From: Chryseobacterium jejuense
GTDB lineage: Bacteria > Bacteroidota > Bacteroidia > Flavobacteriales > Weeksellaceae
Direction: 5' to 3'
NCBI RefSeq assembly: GCF_900100075.1
Contig: NZ_FNEG01000001.1
Span: forward strand, 310,001 to 374,000
DNA length: 64,000 nt
In this document: piece after piece, positions 54,708-62,962 of the stretch
Numbering within the stretch: position 1 is the first letter of the stretch
Layout of the letters: each line of letters begins with the position of its first letter
The notes under the pieces: model-generated
Told to the model about the DNA's origin: nothing
What the model saw: only the letters and a program-made list of their open reading frames with translations
The model's database searches: none
Translations under genes and position numbers: made by a program

Positions 54708-55847
54708 ATGGACTTTAATTTATCGGAAGAACAGCTGATGATTCAGCAGGCGGCAAGAGACTTTGCACAAAACGAACTATTACCTGGAGTTATTGAAAGA
54801 GACCGCGACCAGAAATTCCCTGTTGAGCAGGTGAAGAAAATGGGAGAAATGGGCCTTTTAGGAATGATGGTGGATCCTAAATACGGTGGTGCAGGTATGG
54901 ACAGCGTTTCTTACGTGCTGGCAATGGAAGAAATTGCAAAAGTAGATGCTTCTGCAGCTGTTGTGATGTCTGTAAACAATTCATTGGTTTGTGCTGGTCT
55001 AGAAAAATTTGCTTCTGAAGAACAAAAAGTAAAATATCTTACACCTCTTGCAAGCGGACAGGTTATCGGAGCATTTGCTTTATCTGAGCCGGAAGCTGGT
55101 TCTGATGCAACATCTCAGAAAACAACTGCTGAAGACAAAGGGGATTACTATCTTTTAAACGGGATTAAAAACTGGATTACCAACGGTGGAACTGCAACGT
55201 ACTACATTGTAATTGCACAAACAGATCCTGAGAAAAAGCATAAAGGAATCAATGCCTTTATCGTAGAAAGAGGATGGGAAGGTTTTGAAGTAGGAGTAAA
55301 AGAAGATAAACTGGGAATCAGAGGAAGTGATACACACTCTTTGATCTTCAACAACGTAAAAGTTCCGAAAGAAAACAGAATTGGTGCAGACGGATTTGGT
55401 TTCAATTTTGCAATGGCTGTATTGAACGGAGGTAGAATTGGTATTGCTTCTCAGGCATTAGGTATCGCTTCAGGAGCTTATGAATTGGCCCTTAAGTATG
55501 CTAAAACAAGAAAAGCTTTCAAAACTGAGATCATCAACCACCAGGCTATCGCATTCAAATTAGCTGATATGGCTACTCAGATCACGGCAGCAAGAATGCT
55601 ATGTTTCAAAGCAGCTTGTGAGAAAGATGCAGGAAAGGATATCTCTGAAAGTGGAGCTATGGCAAAATTATACTCTTCTCAGGTAGCAATGGATACTACT
55701 ATTGAAGCAGTACAAATTCATGGTGGATACGGATATGTGAAAGAATACCACGTAGAAAGATTAATGAGAGATGCAAAAATCACTCAGATCTACGAAGGAA
55801 CTTCTGAAATTCAGAAAATCGTGATCTCAAGAAGTATCGCAAAATAA
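54708..55847 (+). CDS. acyl-CoA dehydrogenase (short-chain type)
   Basis: 379 residues, a typical length. FAD-dependent enzyme of beta-oxidation that makes the trans-2 double bond. N-terminal helical domain, middle beta domain with GAFALSEPEAGSDATSQKT (signature), and the C-terminal end IYEGTSEIQKIVISR with the catalytic Glu. Also AVQIHGGYGYVKEYHVERL. Cytoplasmic. A small membrane protein gene follows after 23 bases. Confidence 0.96.
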   Translation: MDFNLSEEQLMIQQAARDFAQNELLPGVIERDRDQKFPVEQVKKMGEMGLLGMMVDPKYGGAGMDSVSYVLAMEEIAKVDASAAVVMSVNNSLVCAGLEKFASEEQKVKYLTPLASGQVIGAFALSEPEAGSDATSQKTTAEDKGDYYLLNGIKNWITNGGTATYYIVIAQTDPEKKHKGINAFIVERGWEGFEVGVKEDKLGIRGSDTHSLIFNNVKVPKENRIGADGFGFNFAMAVLNGGRIGIASQALGIASGAYELALKYAKTRKAFKTEIINHQAIAFKLADMATQITAARMLCFKAACEKDAGKDISESGAMAKLYSSQVAMDTTIEAVQIHGGYGYVKEYHVERLMRDAKITQIYEGTSEIQKIVISRSIAK

Positions 55848-55870
55848 AAAATTAACAAAACACACTCTCT

Positions 55871-56236
55871 ATGAAAAAATCTTTGTGGATCACCCTCGGT
55901 GTCGTACTGCTATTGCTAGGAGTATTTGTATGGTATAAGTTCTTCTTCGTTTTTGGAGAAGGCGTAAAATCCGGATATCTGAATTATGCCATGAAAAAAG
56001 GCTATGTCTTCAAAACTTATGAAGGTAAACTGATTCAGGAAGGTTTCGGAAAAGGTAAAGCAGGAGGCATTACAAGCTATGAGTTTGAGTTCTCCGTAGA
56101 CGACCCTGAAGTTTTCAAACAACTGGAAACCAACAGTGGTAAAACCTTTGATCTCCATTACAAAGAATACAATGGTGCTCTTCCATGGAGAGGAAACACA
56201 AAGTTTGTCGTAGACAAAGTAGTGAACATGAAATAA
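55871..56236 (+). CDS. hypothetical single-pass membrane protein
   Basis: 121 residues: an N-terminal anchor (about 4-25, LWITLGVVLLLLGVFVWYKF) and a soluble, beta-rich domain with SGYLNYAMKKGYVFKTYEGKL and GNTKFVVDKVVNM. A widespread small protein of Bacteroidota sometimes mislabelled 6-phosphogluconate dehydrogenase; nothing in it supports that activity. Probably periplasmic. Likely co-transcribed with the acyl-CoA dehydrogenase. Confidence 0.8.
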   Translation: MKKSLWITLGVVLLLLGVFVWYKFFFVFGEGVKSGYLNYAMKKGYVFKTYEGKLIQEGFGKGKAGGITSYEFEFSVDDPEVFKQLETNSGKTFDLHYKEYNGALPWRGNTKFVVDKVVNMK

Positions 56237-56240
56237 TGTA

Positions 56241-56267
56241 AAAGGCTTCCGTTTTGGAGGCCTTTTT
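56241..56267 (+). terminator. intrinsic terminator
   Basis: AAAGGCTTCC / GGAGGCCTTT stem (wobble pairs) with loop GTTTT-like and T5. Confidence 0.75.
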
Positions 56268-56280
56268 CTTTTCAGGAGCT

Positions 56281-56370
56281 TTTTCCCGCTATCCACTCAT
56301 ACTCCTCGCGCCACGCTGCCTCTCTGAGGGCCAACCCATGCTGTGGGGTAACCGTTACTATCGGGGCTAT
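56281..56370. other. GC-rich island in an AT-rich spacer
   Basis: About 90 bases of well over 50% G+C inside a spacer otherwise near 30%. Contains CTCGCGCCACGCTGCC, GAGGGCCAACCCATGC and CTATCGGGGC words and short self-complementary pieces (CCCA...TGGG). No frame looks coding. Resembles a decayed mobile or repeat element; no second copy in this window. Confidence 0.5.
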
Positions 56371-56482
56371 TTTATGAGTAATGAATGATGAATGATGAAT
56401 GATATTGCTGCTAAGGCTCAATACTTGTGTAACTGTATCAATAGATGATTTTTTGCATCATAACTTTTGTATCTCCACTCAT

Positions 56483-56504
56483 TTTGTCATCCTGTAAGGA
56501 TCTC
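56483..56504. repeat. partial TTTGTCATTC-family repeat
   Basis: TTTGTCATCCTGTAAGGATC, one base off the family end, with an internal GATCC-like inverted word; no right end. Confidence 0.5.
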
Positions 56505-56575
56505 TTCATGCTTTTTTTTAAAATTAAAGAAACAGTTAAAACCGTATTGTTGTTGAATATTAATTATCCATTTGC

Positions 56576-56602
56576 ATATCAATATCAATATCAATATCAA
56601 TA
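56576..56602. repeat. hexamer microsatellite (ATATCA)4.5
   Basis: Four perfect ATATCA units plus ATA, in the same convergent spacer as the other repeats and directly abutting the double-hairpin copy 3. Confidence 0.9.
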
Positions 56603-56666
56603 GGGGTGGGCTTTAGCCCACCTAATAAATAAACAAAATTCCATTGGCTTTAGCCAAAACCTAATT
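56602..56666. repeat. double-hairpin GGCTTTAGCC repeat, copy 3
   Basis: Hairpin 1 GGTGGGCTTTAGCCCACC differs from copy 2 (AACGGG...CCCGTT) by paired changes that keep the stem; hairpin 2 TTGGCTTTAGCCAA and the AAACCTAAT tail are identical to copy 2. Between convergent genes. Confidence 0.85.
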
Positions 56667-56690
56667 ATTAAGCCCAAACCATTACCATCC

Positions 56691-56719
56691 TGTCATTGCG
56701 AGCGAAGCGAAGCAATCTC
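56691..56719. repeat. TGTCATTGCGAGCGAAGC-type REP sequence
   Basis: 29 bases beginning TGTCATTGCGAGCGAAGC and ending GCAATCTC, a form known as a repeated extragenic palindrome half in many bacteria. TTGC and GCAA are complementary. Confidence 0.6.
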
Positions 56720-56767
56720 ACTCAAGAAAATCTGTGGTTTAAAATAAACATCTTCCGATCCCATAAA

Positions 56768-56794
56768 CAAAAAATCCATCACAAGGATGGATTT
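56768..56794 (-). terminator. intrinsic terminator after the DUF4349 gene
   Basis: AAATCCATC (56772-56780) / GATGGATTT (56786-56794), T run on the minus-strand side. Confidence 0.8.
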
Positions 56795-56801
56795 CGAAAT
56801 T

Positions 56802-57749
56802 CTAGTGAGAATCTTTATTAGGAATGTTTTTTTGCTTCTTTTTATAAAAATAATATCCAATACCACCCATCAGAAATACTGGCCACAACGGAAGAAGAAA
56901 AAGAAAGATTGAAGTAATCACATCCCAGCCGGATTCAATGGCTGCTAATGATTTTCCGCCAAATGTTTTAGGCTCCTTTTCTGCTTCAGTTTTATCAGTG
57001 ATATTAACATCAATACTACAAATGGTATTGTCTGCATAATTACGTCCTGTAACCTGAATATCCCTGGTTTCAATATCTCCAATATTGCTGTTTAAAGCTT
57101 CCATTAATCCATCAAAATGCTGAATAGGAACTTTGATATTCAGACTGTAGATCTTTTGATTTTCATCACGTTGATTGGCAGATTCAATATAAGACTGATT
57201 TTCACTTTTAATATATCCATTGTTTTTGATAGCTTCCTCTCTAATGATTTCTTTTACGGTTTCCACATTATCTGCTTTTACTACAAGATATCCTGATTTC
57301 ACCATTTTGTCTTTAGGTACATTCAGTTCATAACTGTCGTTATTGGGTTTTTCTTTGTAAATGATTTTGGTTTCTTTAATCACTTTTGGAGCTGGTGCAT
57401 TTGTTGCTACTTTTTCGGATTTCTTAACTATAGAATCTTTTTTCTCAACTTTTGATTCCAGCTTTGTAGAAGCAATCTTATCAGATAATGAATCTACCAT
57501 TTTGGAAGTATTTTCTATCTTTTCCTGAATATCGTTTTTAGCACCTTCAATATCTTTTATTCTTATGCTTGCTGAATCAAGAGCCTGATTAGCCGTTTTG
57601 CTGACATTATCAACAGCTTCTGAAGCAACAGTGGCAGCACTGTCTATACTATTTACAGTTTCCTCAATTTTAGATTTGGAAACCTCACCTTTTTGGCTGC
57701 ACGCAATAAAAGCGCTTGATATAGTAATGAGTAATATGAACTTTTTCAT
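56802..57749 (-). CDS. DUF4349 lipoprotein
   Basis: 315 residues. Signal peptide with a lipobox (SSAFIACSQ). Residues about 25-120 are helical and Ser/Lys/Glu-rich, probably coiled coil. The DUF4349 domain (about 145-265) starts at MVKSGYLVVKADNVETVKEI, contains NNGYIKSENQSY and ends before a transmembrane helix (about 280-300, IFLFLLPLWPVFLMGGIGYY) and a Lys-rich tail. The family's function is unknown; members sit in the cell envelope. Single gene. Confidence 0.88.
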   Translation of the reverse strand: MKKFILLITISSAFIACSQKGEVSKSKIEETVNSIDSAATVASEAVDNVSKTANQALDSASIRIKDIEGAKNDIQEKIENTSKMVDSLSDKIASTKLESKVEKKDSIVKKSEKVATNAPAPKVIKETKIIYKEKPNNDSYELNVPKDKMVKSGYLVVKADNVETVKEIIREEAIKNNGYIKSENQSYIESANQRDENQKIYSLNIKVPIQHFDGLMEALNSNIGDIETRDIQVTGRNYADNTICSIDVNITDKTEAEKEPKTFGGKSLAAIESGWDVITSIFLFLLPLWPVFLMGGIGYYFYKKKQKNIPNKDSH

Positions 57750-58014
57750 AACATTATTTTTTTGATGAAGTAAAATTAGTCATGAAGCTTCTGAAGTACT
57801 TGTAAATGAAATGTATTCTCATCGTAAAATTATAAGTGTAATGTTTTCAGTGTTTTGGATTTGTTTTACAAGAGATTTACAAAATGCTTTTCTCTAATAA
57901 AGTCACCTGATATCCTTATAATTTCTATTGATGATGCTATGAAACTACAATTGACAACCAAATATTTTCTTTAATCGAAGAGAGAGGTTAATCAAAGACT
58001 TGATGAAGGAATAA
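57750..58014. other. spacer upstream of the DUF4349 gene
   Basis: AT-rich. A TAATTTTA word near 57778 (minus strand) may be a weak -7 element. No gene or repeat recognised. Confidence 0.4.
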
Positions 58015-58045
58015 AAAAATCCGCAGAAATTTTTCTGCGGATATA
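58015..58045 (-). terminator. intrinsic terminator after prfC
   Basis: CCGCAGAAA / TTTCTGCGG stem with a T-rich minus-strand tail. Confidence 0.85.
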
Positions 58046-58068
58046 TATGTAAGAAATTTAGCTTTTAA

Positions 58069-59664
58069 TTAATTCTCTCTAAACTCACTGATAAAGTGAA
58101 GCTTCACATTCGGGAATTTCTCCTGCGTCATGTGAATGGTGAAAGAAGAATCAGCTAAAAATACCAATTGATTGTATTTATCTCTGGCAAGGAATCTTTG
58201 CTTTAATCTTGCAAATTCTCTAAACTCTTCAGATTTCTCATCAGCTTCTACCCAACAAGCTTTATGCATTGAAAGAGGCTCATAAGTACATTTTGCACCA
58301 TATTCATGCTCCAGACGGTATTGGATAACCTCGTACTGAAGGGCTCCTACAGTTCCGATGATCTTTCTTCCGTTCATTTCTAACGTAAATAACTGGGCAA
58401 CTCCTTCATCCATCAACTGATCGATACCTTTTGCCAATTGCTTAGCTTTAAGTGGATCATTGTTATTGATATAACGGAAATGCTCCGGAGAGAAGCTAGG
58501 AATACCTTTAAAGCTTAGCTTTTCACCACCAGTCAAAGTATCACCAATTCTGAAACTTCCCGTATCATGAAGACCAACAATATCACCAGGGAAACTTTCT
58601 TCCACTACCTCTTTTTTATCAGCAAAGAAAGCATTTGGAGATGAGAATTTCATCTTTTTACCCTCTCTTACCAATAGATAGTTTTCGTTTCTTTTGAATG
58701 TTCCTGAAACAATTTTTACGAAAGCCAATCTGTCTCTGTGCTTAGGATCCATGTTGGCGTGGATCTTAAATACAAATCCCGTGAAAGTGCTTTCTTCCGG
58801 CTTTACTAAACGGGTATCACTTTCTTTAGGCTGTGGCATCGGAGCAATGTCGATGAAAGCATTCAATAATTCACGAACTCCAAAATTATTCAAGGCAGAC
58901 CCGAAGAATACAGGTTGCAGATCACCTTTCATATAATCTTCACGATTAAACTCAGGGTAAACAGACTGAATCAGGTCAAGCTCTTCTCTTAAAGTAGCAG
59001 CAGCTTTCTCACCGATTACGTCATCTATTGAAGTATCATTAATATCATCAAACTTAATAGAATCGCCAACTTTCTGTTTTTTCTCTTCTAAGAATAACTG
59101 AATATTGTCTTCCCAGATATTATAAATTCCTTGGAAGTCGCTTCCCATACCAATTGGTAAAGAAAGTGGACAAACTGTTAATCCAAGTTTTTGCTCTACT
59201 TCATCCAAAAGATCAAAGGCATCCTTACCCTCACGGTCAAGTTTGTTGATGAATACCAACATCGGAATGTTTCTCATTCTACAAACCTTAACCAGTTTTT
59301 CAGTTTGTTCCTCAACCCCTTTTGCAACGTCAATTACGACAATTACTGAATCTACAGCTGTTAATGTTCTGTAGGTATCTTCTGCAAAGTCTTTGTGACC
59401 GGGAGTATCTAGAATGTTGATTTTATGGTCTCTATATTCAAAAGCCAATACGGAAGTTGCTACAGAGATTCCTCTCTGTCTTTCAATTTCCATAAAGTCG
59501 GAGGTAGCTCCTTTTTTTATTTTGTTGGATTTTACCGCACCTGCTTCCTGAATTGCACCCCCGAAAAGAAGAAGCTTTTCAGTAAGTGTTGTTTTTCCGG
59601 CATCCGGGTGGGAAATGATCCCGAAGGTCTTTCTTTTTTGTATTTCTTTGATTAAGTCTGACAT
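58069..59664 (-). CDS. prfC: peptide chain release factor 3
   Basis: 531 residues. Translational GTPase that removes RF1/RF2 from the ribosome after peptide release. G1 is HPDAGKTTLTEKLL, G3 DTPGHKDF, G4 NKLDRE; domain II follows (about 290-380), then the RF3-specific C-terminal domain with GALQYEVIQYRLEHEYGAK. Frame intact. With prfB in the same window, two of the three termination factors are present, but not adjacent. Confidence 0.97.
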   Translation of the reverse strand: MSDLIKEIQKRKTFGIISHPDAGKTTLTEKLLLFGGAIQEAGAVKSNKIKKGATSDFMEIERQRGISVATSVLAFEYRDHKINILDTPGHKDFAEDTYRTLTAVDSVIVVIDVAKGVEEQTEKLVKVCRMRNIPMLVFINKLDREGKDAFDLLDEVEQKLGLTVCPLSLPIGMGSDFQGIYNIWEDNIQLFLEEKKQKVGDSIKFDDINDTSIDDVIGEKAAATLREELDLIQSVYPEFNREDYMKGDLQPVFFGSALNNFGVRELLNAFIDIAPMPQPKESDTRLVKPEESTFTGFVFKIHANMDPKHRDRLAFVKIVSGTFKRNENYLLVREGKKMKFSSPNAFFADKKEVVEESFPGDIVGLHDTGSFRIGDTLTGGEKLSFKGIPSFSPEHFRYINNNDPLKAKQLAKGIDQLMDEGVAQLFTLEMNGRKIIGTVGALQYEVIQYRLEHEYGAKCTYEPLSMHKACWVEADEKSEEFREFARLKQRFLARDKYNQLVFLADSSFTIHMTQEKFPNVKLHFISEFREN

Positions 59665-59752
59665 ATCGTATTTTGAAGTTGCAAAAATCGTGATTTTTTA
59701 CGAGGTTTTCAAATAAAATATTAATTAGCTTGAAGAGGTTGCGGAAAGATCA

Positions 59753-59785
59753 AACCATGTCAAGGTTTTAAACCTTGATATGGTT
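59753..59785. repeat. 33-bp inverted repeat
   Basis: AACCATGTCAAGGTTT / AAACCTTGATATGGTT pair with one mismatch around a very short loop. Between the prfC start and the end of the next minus-strand gene. No T run, so not an obvious terminator; may be a REP-like unit. Confidence 0.6.
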
Positions 59786-59852
59786 GATTGGATTACGATG
59801 AGTCACGCATCAGAATAATGAATAATAGTTGGACTTTCTCTGACACAGCTTA

Positions 59853-60572
59853 TCAAACCATAGTTTTTATCAGTAACATAAAAATATAAACCAATCCAAC
59901 AGCAATCAGTATAAAAATGGCCGCCATAACATATTCAAATATTCCAAATTCAATTTTTTGCGGTTCTGAAGTAAGATTATATTGTTCAATTGTCTGTGTG
60001 CTTATTCTCAGATCCGGACGAAAGTGTTGAATACCCATTAAAAATTGACGATACAAATCATATCGATTGCTCAGAATTACCAGTTCAAAATTAAAATCTA
60101 CAGTTGTTGGTGTAATTTCTCCTGCTTTGTTTTTCAGGTAAATTTGCAATGTTGTTTTACCGTATTTTACTGTTTGGGTATTGTAGACATGTACATCATC
60201 AGAGGAGTTTCGAGCAGACTGAAGATCACTATATAATATCATTTCAATGATGGTACTCCTATTGTTATAGAATGTTATTCCCTTTTCATCTACAATGGCT
60301 TTTCGTGCCTTCTGTTTTCTTTTATAGGTCAAGACTATTATCAAAGTGATACAGCAAAATATAAGAAGAAGCTGGGCAACAAGAAGAGTGAAAAAGATGC
60401 CAAGATCATGTTCTGAATATGGTCTGAAATTATTGAAAATATGGTCGAAAACAAATCCAATTACTACAATAATCAGTATAACAGTTATCCAGAGAATTCC
60501 CATAAGAAAAAGAGTAACTGGCTTATTGATTTTCGATTCCAGTGTTTGAAATTTTTCAGTCATATTCATCAT
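59853..60572 (-). CDS. hypothetical membrane protein, paralogue of the upstream gene
   Basis: 239 residues from 60572 (starts at 60569 or 60563 are equally possible). Two transmembrane helices in the first 90 residues (about 18-42, 55-83), a cytoplasmic beta-rich domain (ARKAIVDEKGITFYNN..., GIQHFRPDLRI) and a last helix (about 212-236). It shares the motif ESKIN at the start and the FRPDL motif with the gene upstream, which ends next to its start. Function unknown; tandem duplication is clear. Confidence 0.75.
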   Translation of the reverse strand: MMNMTEKFQTLESKINKPVTLFLMGILWITVILIIVVIGFVFDHIFNNFRPYSEHDLGIFFTLLVAQLLLIFCCITLIIVLTYKRKQKARKAIVDEKGITFYNNRSTIIEMILYSDLQSARNSSDDVHVYNTQTVKYGKTTLQIYLKNKAGEITPTTVDFNFELVILSNRYDLYRQFLMGIQHFRPDLRISTQTIEQYNLTSEPQKIEFGIFEYVMAAIFILIAVGLVYIFMLLIKTMV

Positions 60573-61286
60573 TTATCTGGATAATAAAAATACAAATCCA
60601 CAAATAAGCCCAGTAATAACTAAGACTGCCAGAATTAAAAGCCAGCTGCCTGATGAAATTCCTTTACTTTTTTTAATCTCCCATGTATTTGGGTTAATAG
60701 AAAAGGTTCTGAGAACCATTGGGTCTATTTTTAAATCAGGACGAAAAACTGAGATTCCATGAATGAAGTGAGCATACAATGGTACTTTATTCTTTACCAC
60801 ATGAAGGGGAAGGTTCATATCAATACGCCTGATTTCATCATATTTTTTCTCTTGTTGTAGGGAAACTTCTAGCAAAGGAACCATGCTTGAACCTACCGGA
60901 GCAACCGTATAAATGTCAAAGTCTTGTTTTGAAGAACTCAGTTCTTTATATAAAATCTGTTCTGCAACTTGATTTTTTGAATTGAAAAATAAAAGTCCGG
61001 AACCATCAATTACTATTTTATTGGCTACCTTTTTTCTTTTTATAAAAAAATATCGGATAACGGGGATTAAAATGAGTAATGAAATAGTCCAACAGACTAA
61101 GGCTGCTGAGAGCATAGCTTCCCATCCTCTTTTATAAATCCCGTAAACAGGGCCAAGAACAAAAAGACAGAAGAAGAATAAGAAAAGTCCAAAGAATGTT
61201 ATCTGCAGAAGGGAAGTAACCCACCAGTTAATTTTAGATTCAAGACTTGGGAAAGGGATTTCTGTATTTGTTTTTGTGATATTCAT
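60573..61286 (-). CDS. hypothetical membrane protein, first of a tandem pair
   Basis: 237 residues with the same layout as its downstream partner: LESKIN near residue 15, two early helices, NKIVIDGSGLLFFNSKNQ, GISVFRPDLKID and a C-terminal helix ending in Arg. Its stop lies directly before the start of the partner, so both are translated from one message. Unrecognised family, probably an inner-membrane protein with a cytosolic PH-like or beta domain (inference from the strand pattern). Confidence 0.75.
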   Translation of the reverse strand: MNITKTNTEIPFPSLESKINWWVTSLLQITFFGLFLFFFCLFVLGPVYGIYKRGWEAMLSAALVCWTISLLILIPVIRYFFIKRKKVANKIVIDGSGLLFFNSKNQVAEQILYKELSSSKQDFDIYTVAPVGSSMVPLLEVSLQQEKKYDEIRRIDMNLPLHVVKNKVPLYAHFIHGISVFRPDLKIDPMVLRTFSINPNTWEIKKSKGISSGSWLLILAVLVITGLICGFVFLLSR

Positions 61287-61322
61287 GGCAATGGAGGCTA
61301 ATTTAAGTATTTTCCTTTTTAG

Positions 61323-61353
61323 TTGCCTGTAGCATTCAAAAAAATTATCTTTG
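61323..61353 (+). promoter_or_regulatory. promoter of the CPBP-rdgB unit (TTG-N20-TATCTTTG)
   Basis: TTG (61323-61325) and TATCTTTG (61346-61353), 20 bases apart, both exact; leader about 22 bases. Confidence 0.65.
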
Positions 61354-61381
61354 TTTCAATAAACTTTTACAGAGAAAAAGA

Positions 61382-62212
61382 ATGGAAAATAGCAGGTATC
61401 CGAAGTTTACTTTCACATGGCTGGGCGCTGTTACTTTAGTGGTTGGATTGTTTGTGGGAACGATGGCTGTATCTTTATTCAGTACCTTTTGGAAAGTAGC
61501 TTTCAAAGAAAATCTTGAATTGAAAGATTGGTTTCTCATGGTAGCCAATTCTGTAGGATTTGTTTCTGCAATTGCTTTCTTCGACTTTTTCATCGTGAGA
61601 AGGACTACTCAAAAGAAGCTTAATTTTAATCTTTCATCAGTTAACTTTTCTACGTATCTCCTTATTTTTCCAATGATGGCTGGGATGATGCTTGTTTCAG
61701 AGTTTACGACAACGCTGATTCCAACATCAGGTCCATTTTTCGGAGACTTTTATGAATATTTCATTCAGCTTATGAGCTCACTAACGGATAATCCGGTGGT
61801 AATGATTATCATGACAGTGATTATGGCTCCCATTTTTGAAGAAATTATCTTCAGAGGAATTATTCAGAAAGGGCTTATAAATAAAGGGGTAGCACCATGG
61901 AAAGCTATTGTGTATGCGTCCATTATTTTTGGAGTTGTTCACGGAAATCCATGGCAGTTTATCAGCGCAGTAATGCTGGGATGTGTTTTGGGATTGGTGT
62001 ATCATAAAACAAAATCTTTACTGATGCCGATATTATTACATGCATTTAATAATCTGACCTTGTCGTTATTGGTGCTGTACGGTAAAGATGAAAGTTTTGC
62101 GAAAGTTTTTAATGTTTCAGAATGGTTGATTTTAGCTGTAGGAATTGTACTTTTTTCTTTATTCTACTACCTTTTTATGAAGAAATATAAAGTGCATTAT
62201 TCTGAAATGTAA
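61382..62212 (+). CDS. CPBP-family intramembrane glutamic endopeptidase
   Basis: 276 residues, about eight helices. The three CPBP/Abi motifs are present: EEIIFRGIIQKGL (EExxxR), FGVVHGNPWQF (FxxxH) and HAFNN near the end. These proteases (Rce1-like) cleave within the membrane; bacterial members act in protein processing or bacteriocin immunity. rdgB starts about 40 bases later on the same strand. Confidence 0.93.
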   Translation: MENSRYPKFTFTWLGAVTLVVGLFVGTMAVSLFSTFWKVAFKENLELKDWFLMVANSVGFVSAIAFFDFFIVRRTTQKKLNFNLSSVNFSTYLLIFPMMAGMMLVSEFTTTLIPTSGPFFGDFYEYFIQLMSSLTDNPVVMIIMTVIMAPIFEEIIFRGIIQKGLINKGVAPWKAIVYASIIFGVVHGNPWQFISAVMLGCVLGLVYHKTKSLLMPILLHAFNNLTLSLLVLYGKDESFAKVFNVSEWLILAVGIVLFSLFYYLFMKKYKVHYSEM

Positions 62213-62253
62213 TCAGCAATAGTTAAAAAGTAAAATTGAAAATGAATATAGAA

Positions 62254-62826
62254 ATGGAATTATTGGTAGCTACACACAACGAGCATAAGAAAGAAGAGAT
62301 TCAGCAGATTTTAGGGAATGATTGTATTGTTAAAAGCCTTACAGATTATAATATTCACGAAGAGATTGTAGAAGATGGAGACTCTTTTCATGCCAATGCC
62401 CTTATTAAAGCTAAATATTGTTTTGAAAAGACAGGCGTTCCAAGTTTGGGTGATGATAGCGGACTTGTTGTAGAATCTCTAGACGGAAGACCTGGGATAT
62501 TTTCTGCCCGCTACGCCGGAGATCACGATTTTGCTAAAAATATCGAAAAGGTGTTGGAAGAAATGCAGGGAATAGAAAACAGAAAAGCGTACTTCGTTAC
62601 AGTTTTATGCTATTATGATGAAAACGGAGCCCAATACTTTGAAGGAAGAGTTCACGGAAATCTACTGACAGAAAATAAAGGATTAAAAGGATTCGGGTAT
62701 GATCCGATCTTCGTTCCTGAAGGATATGACAGAACCTTTGCAGAAATGGAACCGGAAGATAAAAACAAAATCAGCCACCGTAAGCAGGCGTTAGATCTGT
62801 TTATGGACTTTTTAAAAGTAAAGTAA
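62254..62826 (+). CDS. rdgB: non-canonical purine NTP pyrophosphatase (RdgB/HAM1)
   Basis: 190 residues from the ATG at 62254 (MELLVATHNEHKKEEI), which aligns with the usual start of the family; an ATG four codons upstream (62242) is an alternative. It hydrolyses dITP, ITP and XTP to keep damaged purines out of nucleic acids. Motifs: THNEHK (for T/SxNxxK), LGDDSGL, GRPGIFSARYAGDHD, GFGYDPIFVPEGYDRTFAEM and SHRKQA. Terminator downstream. Confidence 0.95.
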   Translation: MELLVATHNEHKKEEIQQILGNDCIVKSLTDYNIHEEIVEDGDSFHANALIKAKYCFEKTGVPSLGDDSGLVVESLDGRPGIFSARYAGDHDFAKNIEKVLEEMQGIENRKAYFVTVLCYYDENGAQYFEGRVHGNLLTENKGLKGFGYDPIFVPEGYDRTFAEMEPEDKNKISHRKQALDLFMDFLKVK

Positions 62827-62844
62827 TCAATACTACAGGTATAT

Positions 62845-62881
62845 AAAAGTCATTTTTCCTTTATGGAAAAGTGACTTTTTT
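62845..62881 (+). terminator. intrinsic terminator after rdgB
   Basis: AAAAGTCATTTTTCC / GGAAAAGTGACTTTT stem with T7 (one wobble/mismatch pair). Confidence 0.8.
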
Positions 62882-62936
62882 TATGCATTTCCTGTTGAAA
62901 TGTAAAGGTAAAATATATGTTTTAAAATTTCTGTCG

Positions 62937-62944
62937 TACATTTG
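62937..62944 (+). promoter_or_regulatory. -7 element (TACATTTG) of rnz
   Basis: Exact TAnnTTTG. It contains the TTG at 62942, which therefore cannot be the rnz start codon; the TTG at 62963 is 18 bases downstream. No clear -33 TTG. Confidence 0.5.
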
Positions 62945-62962
62945 TTACAAGAAACTATTGAT

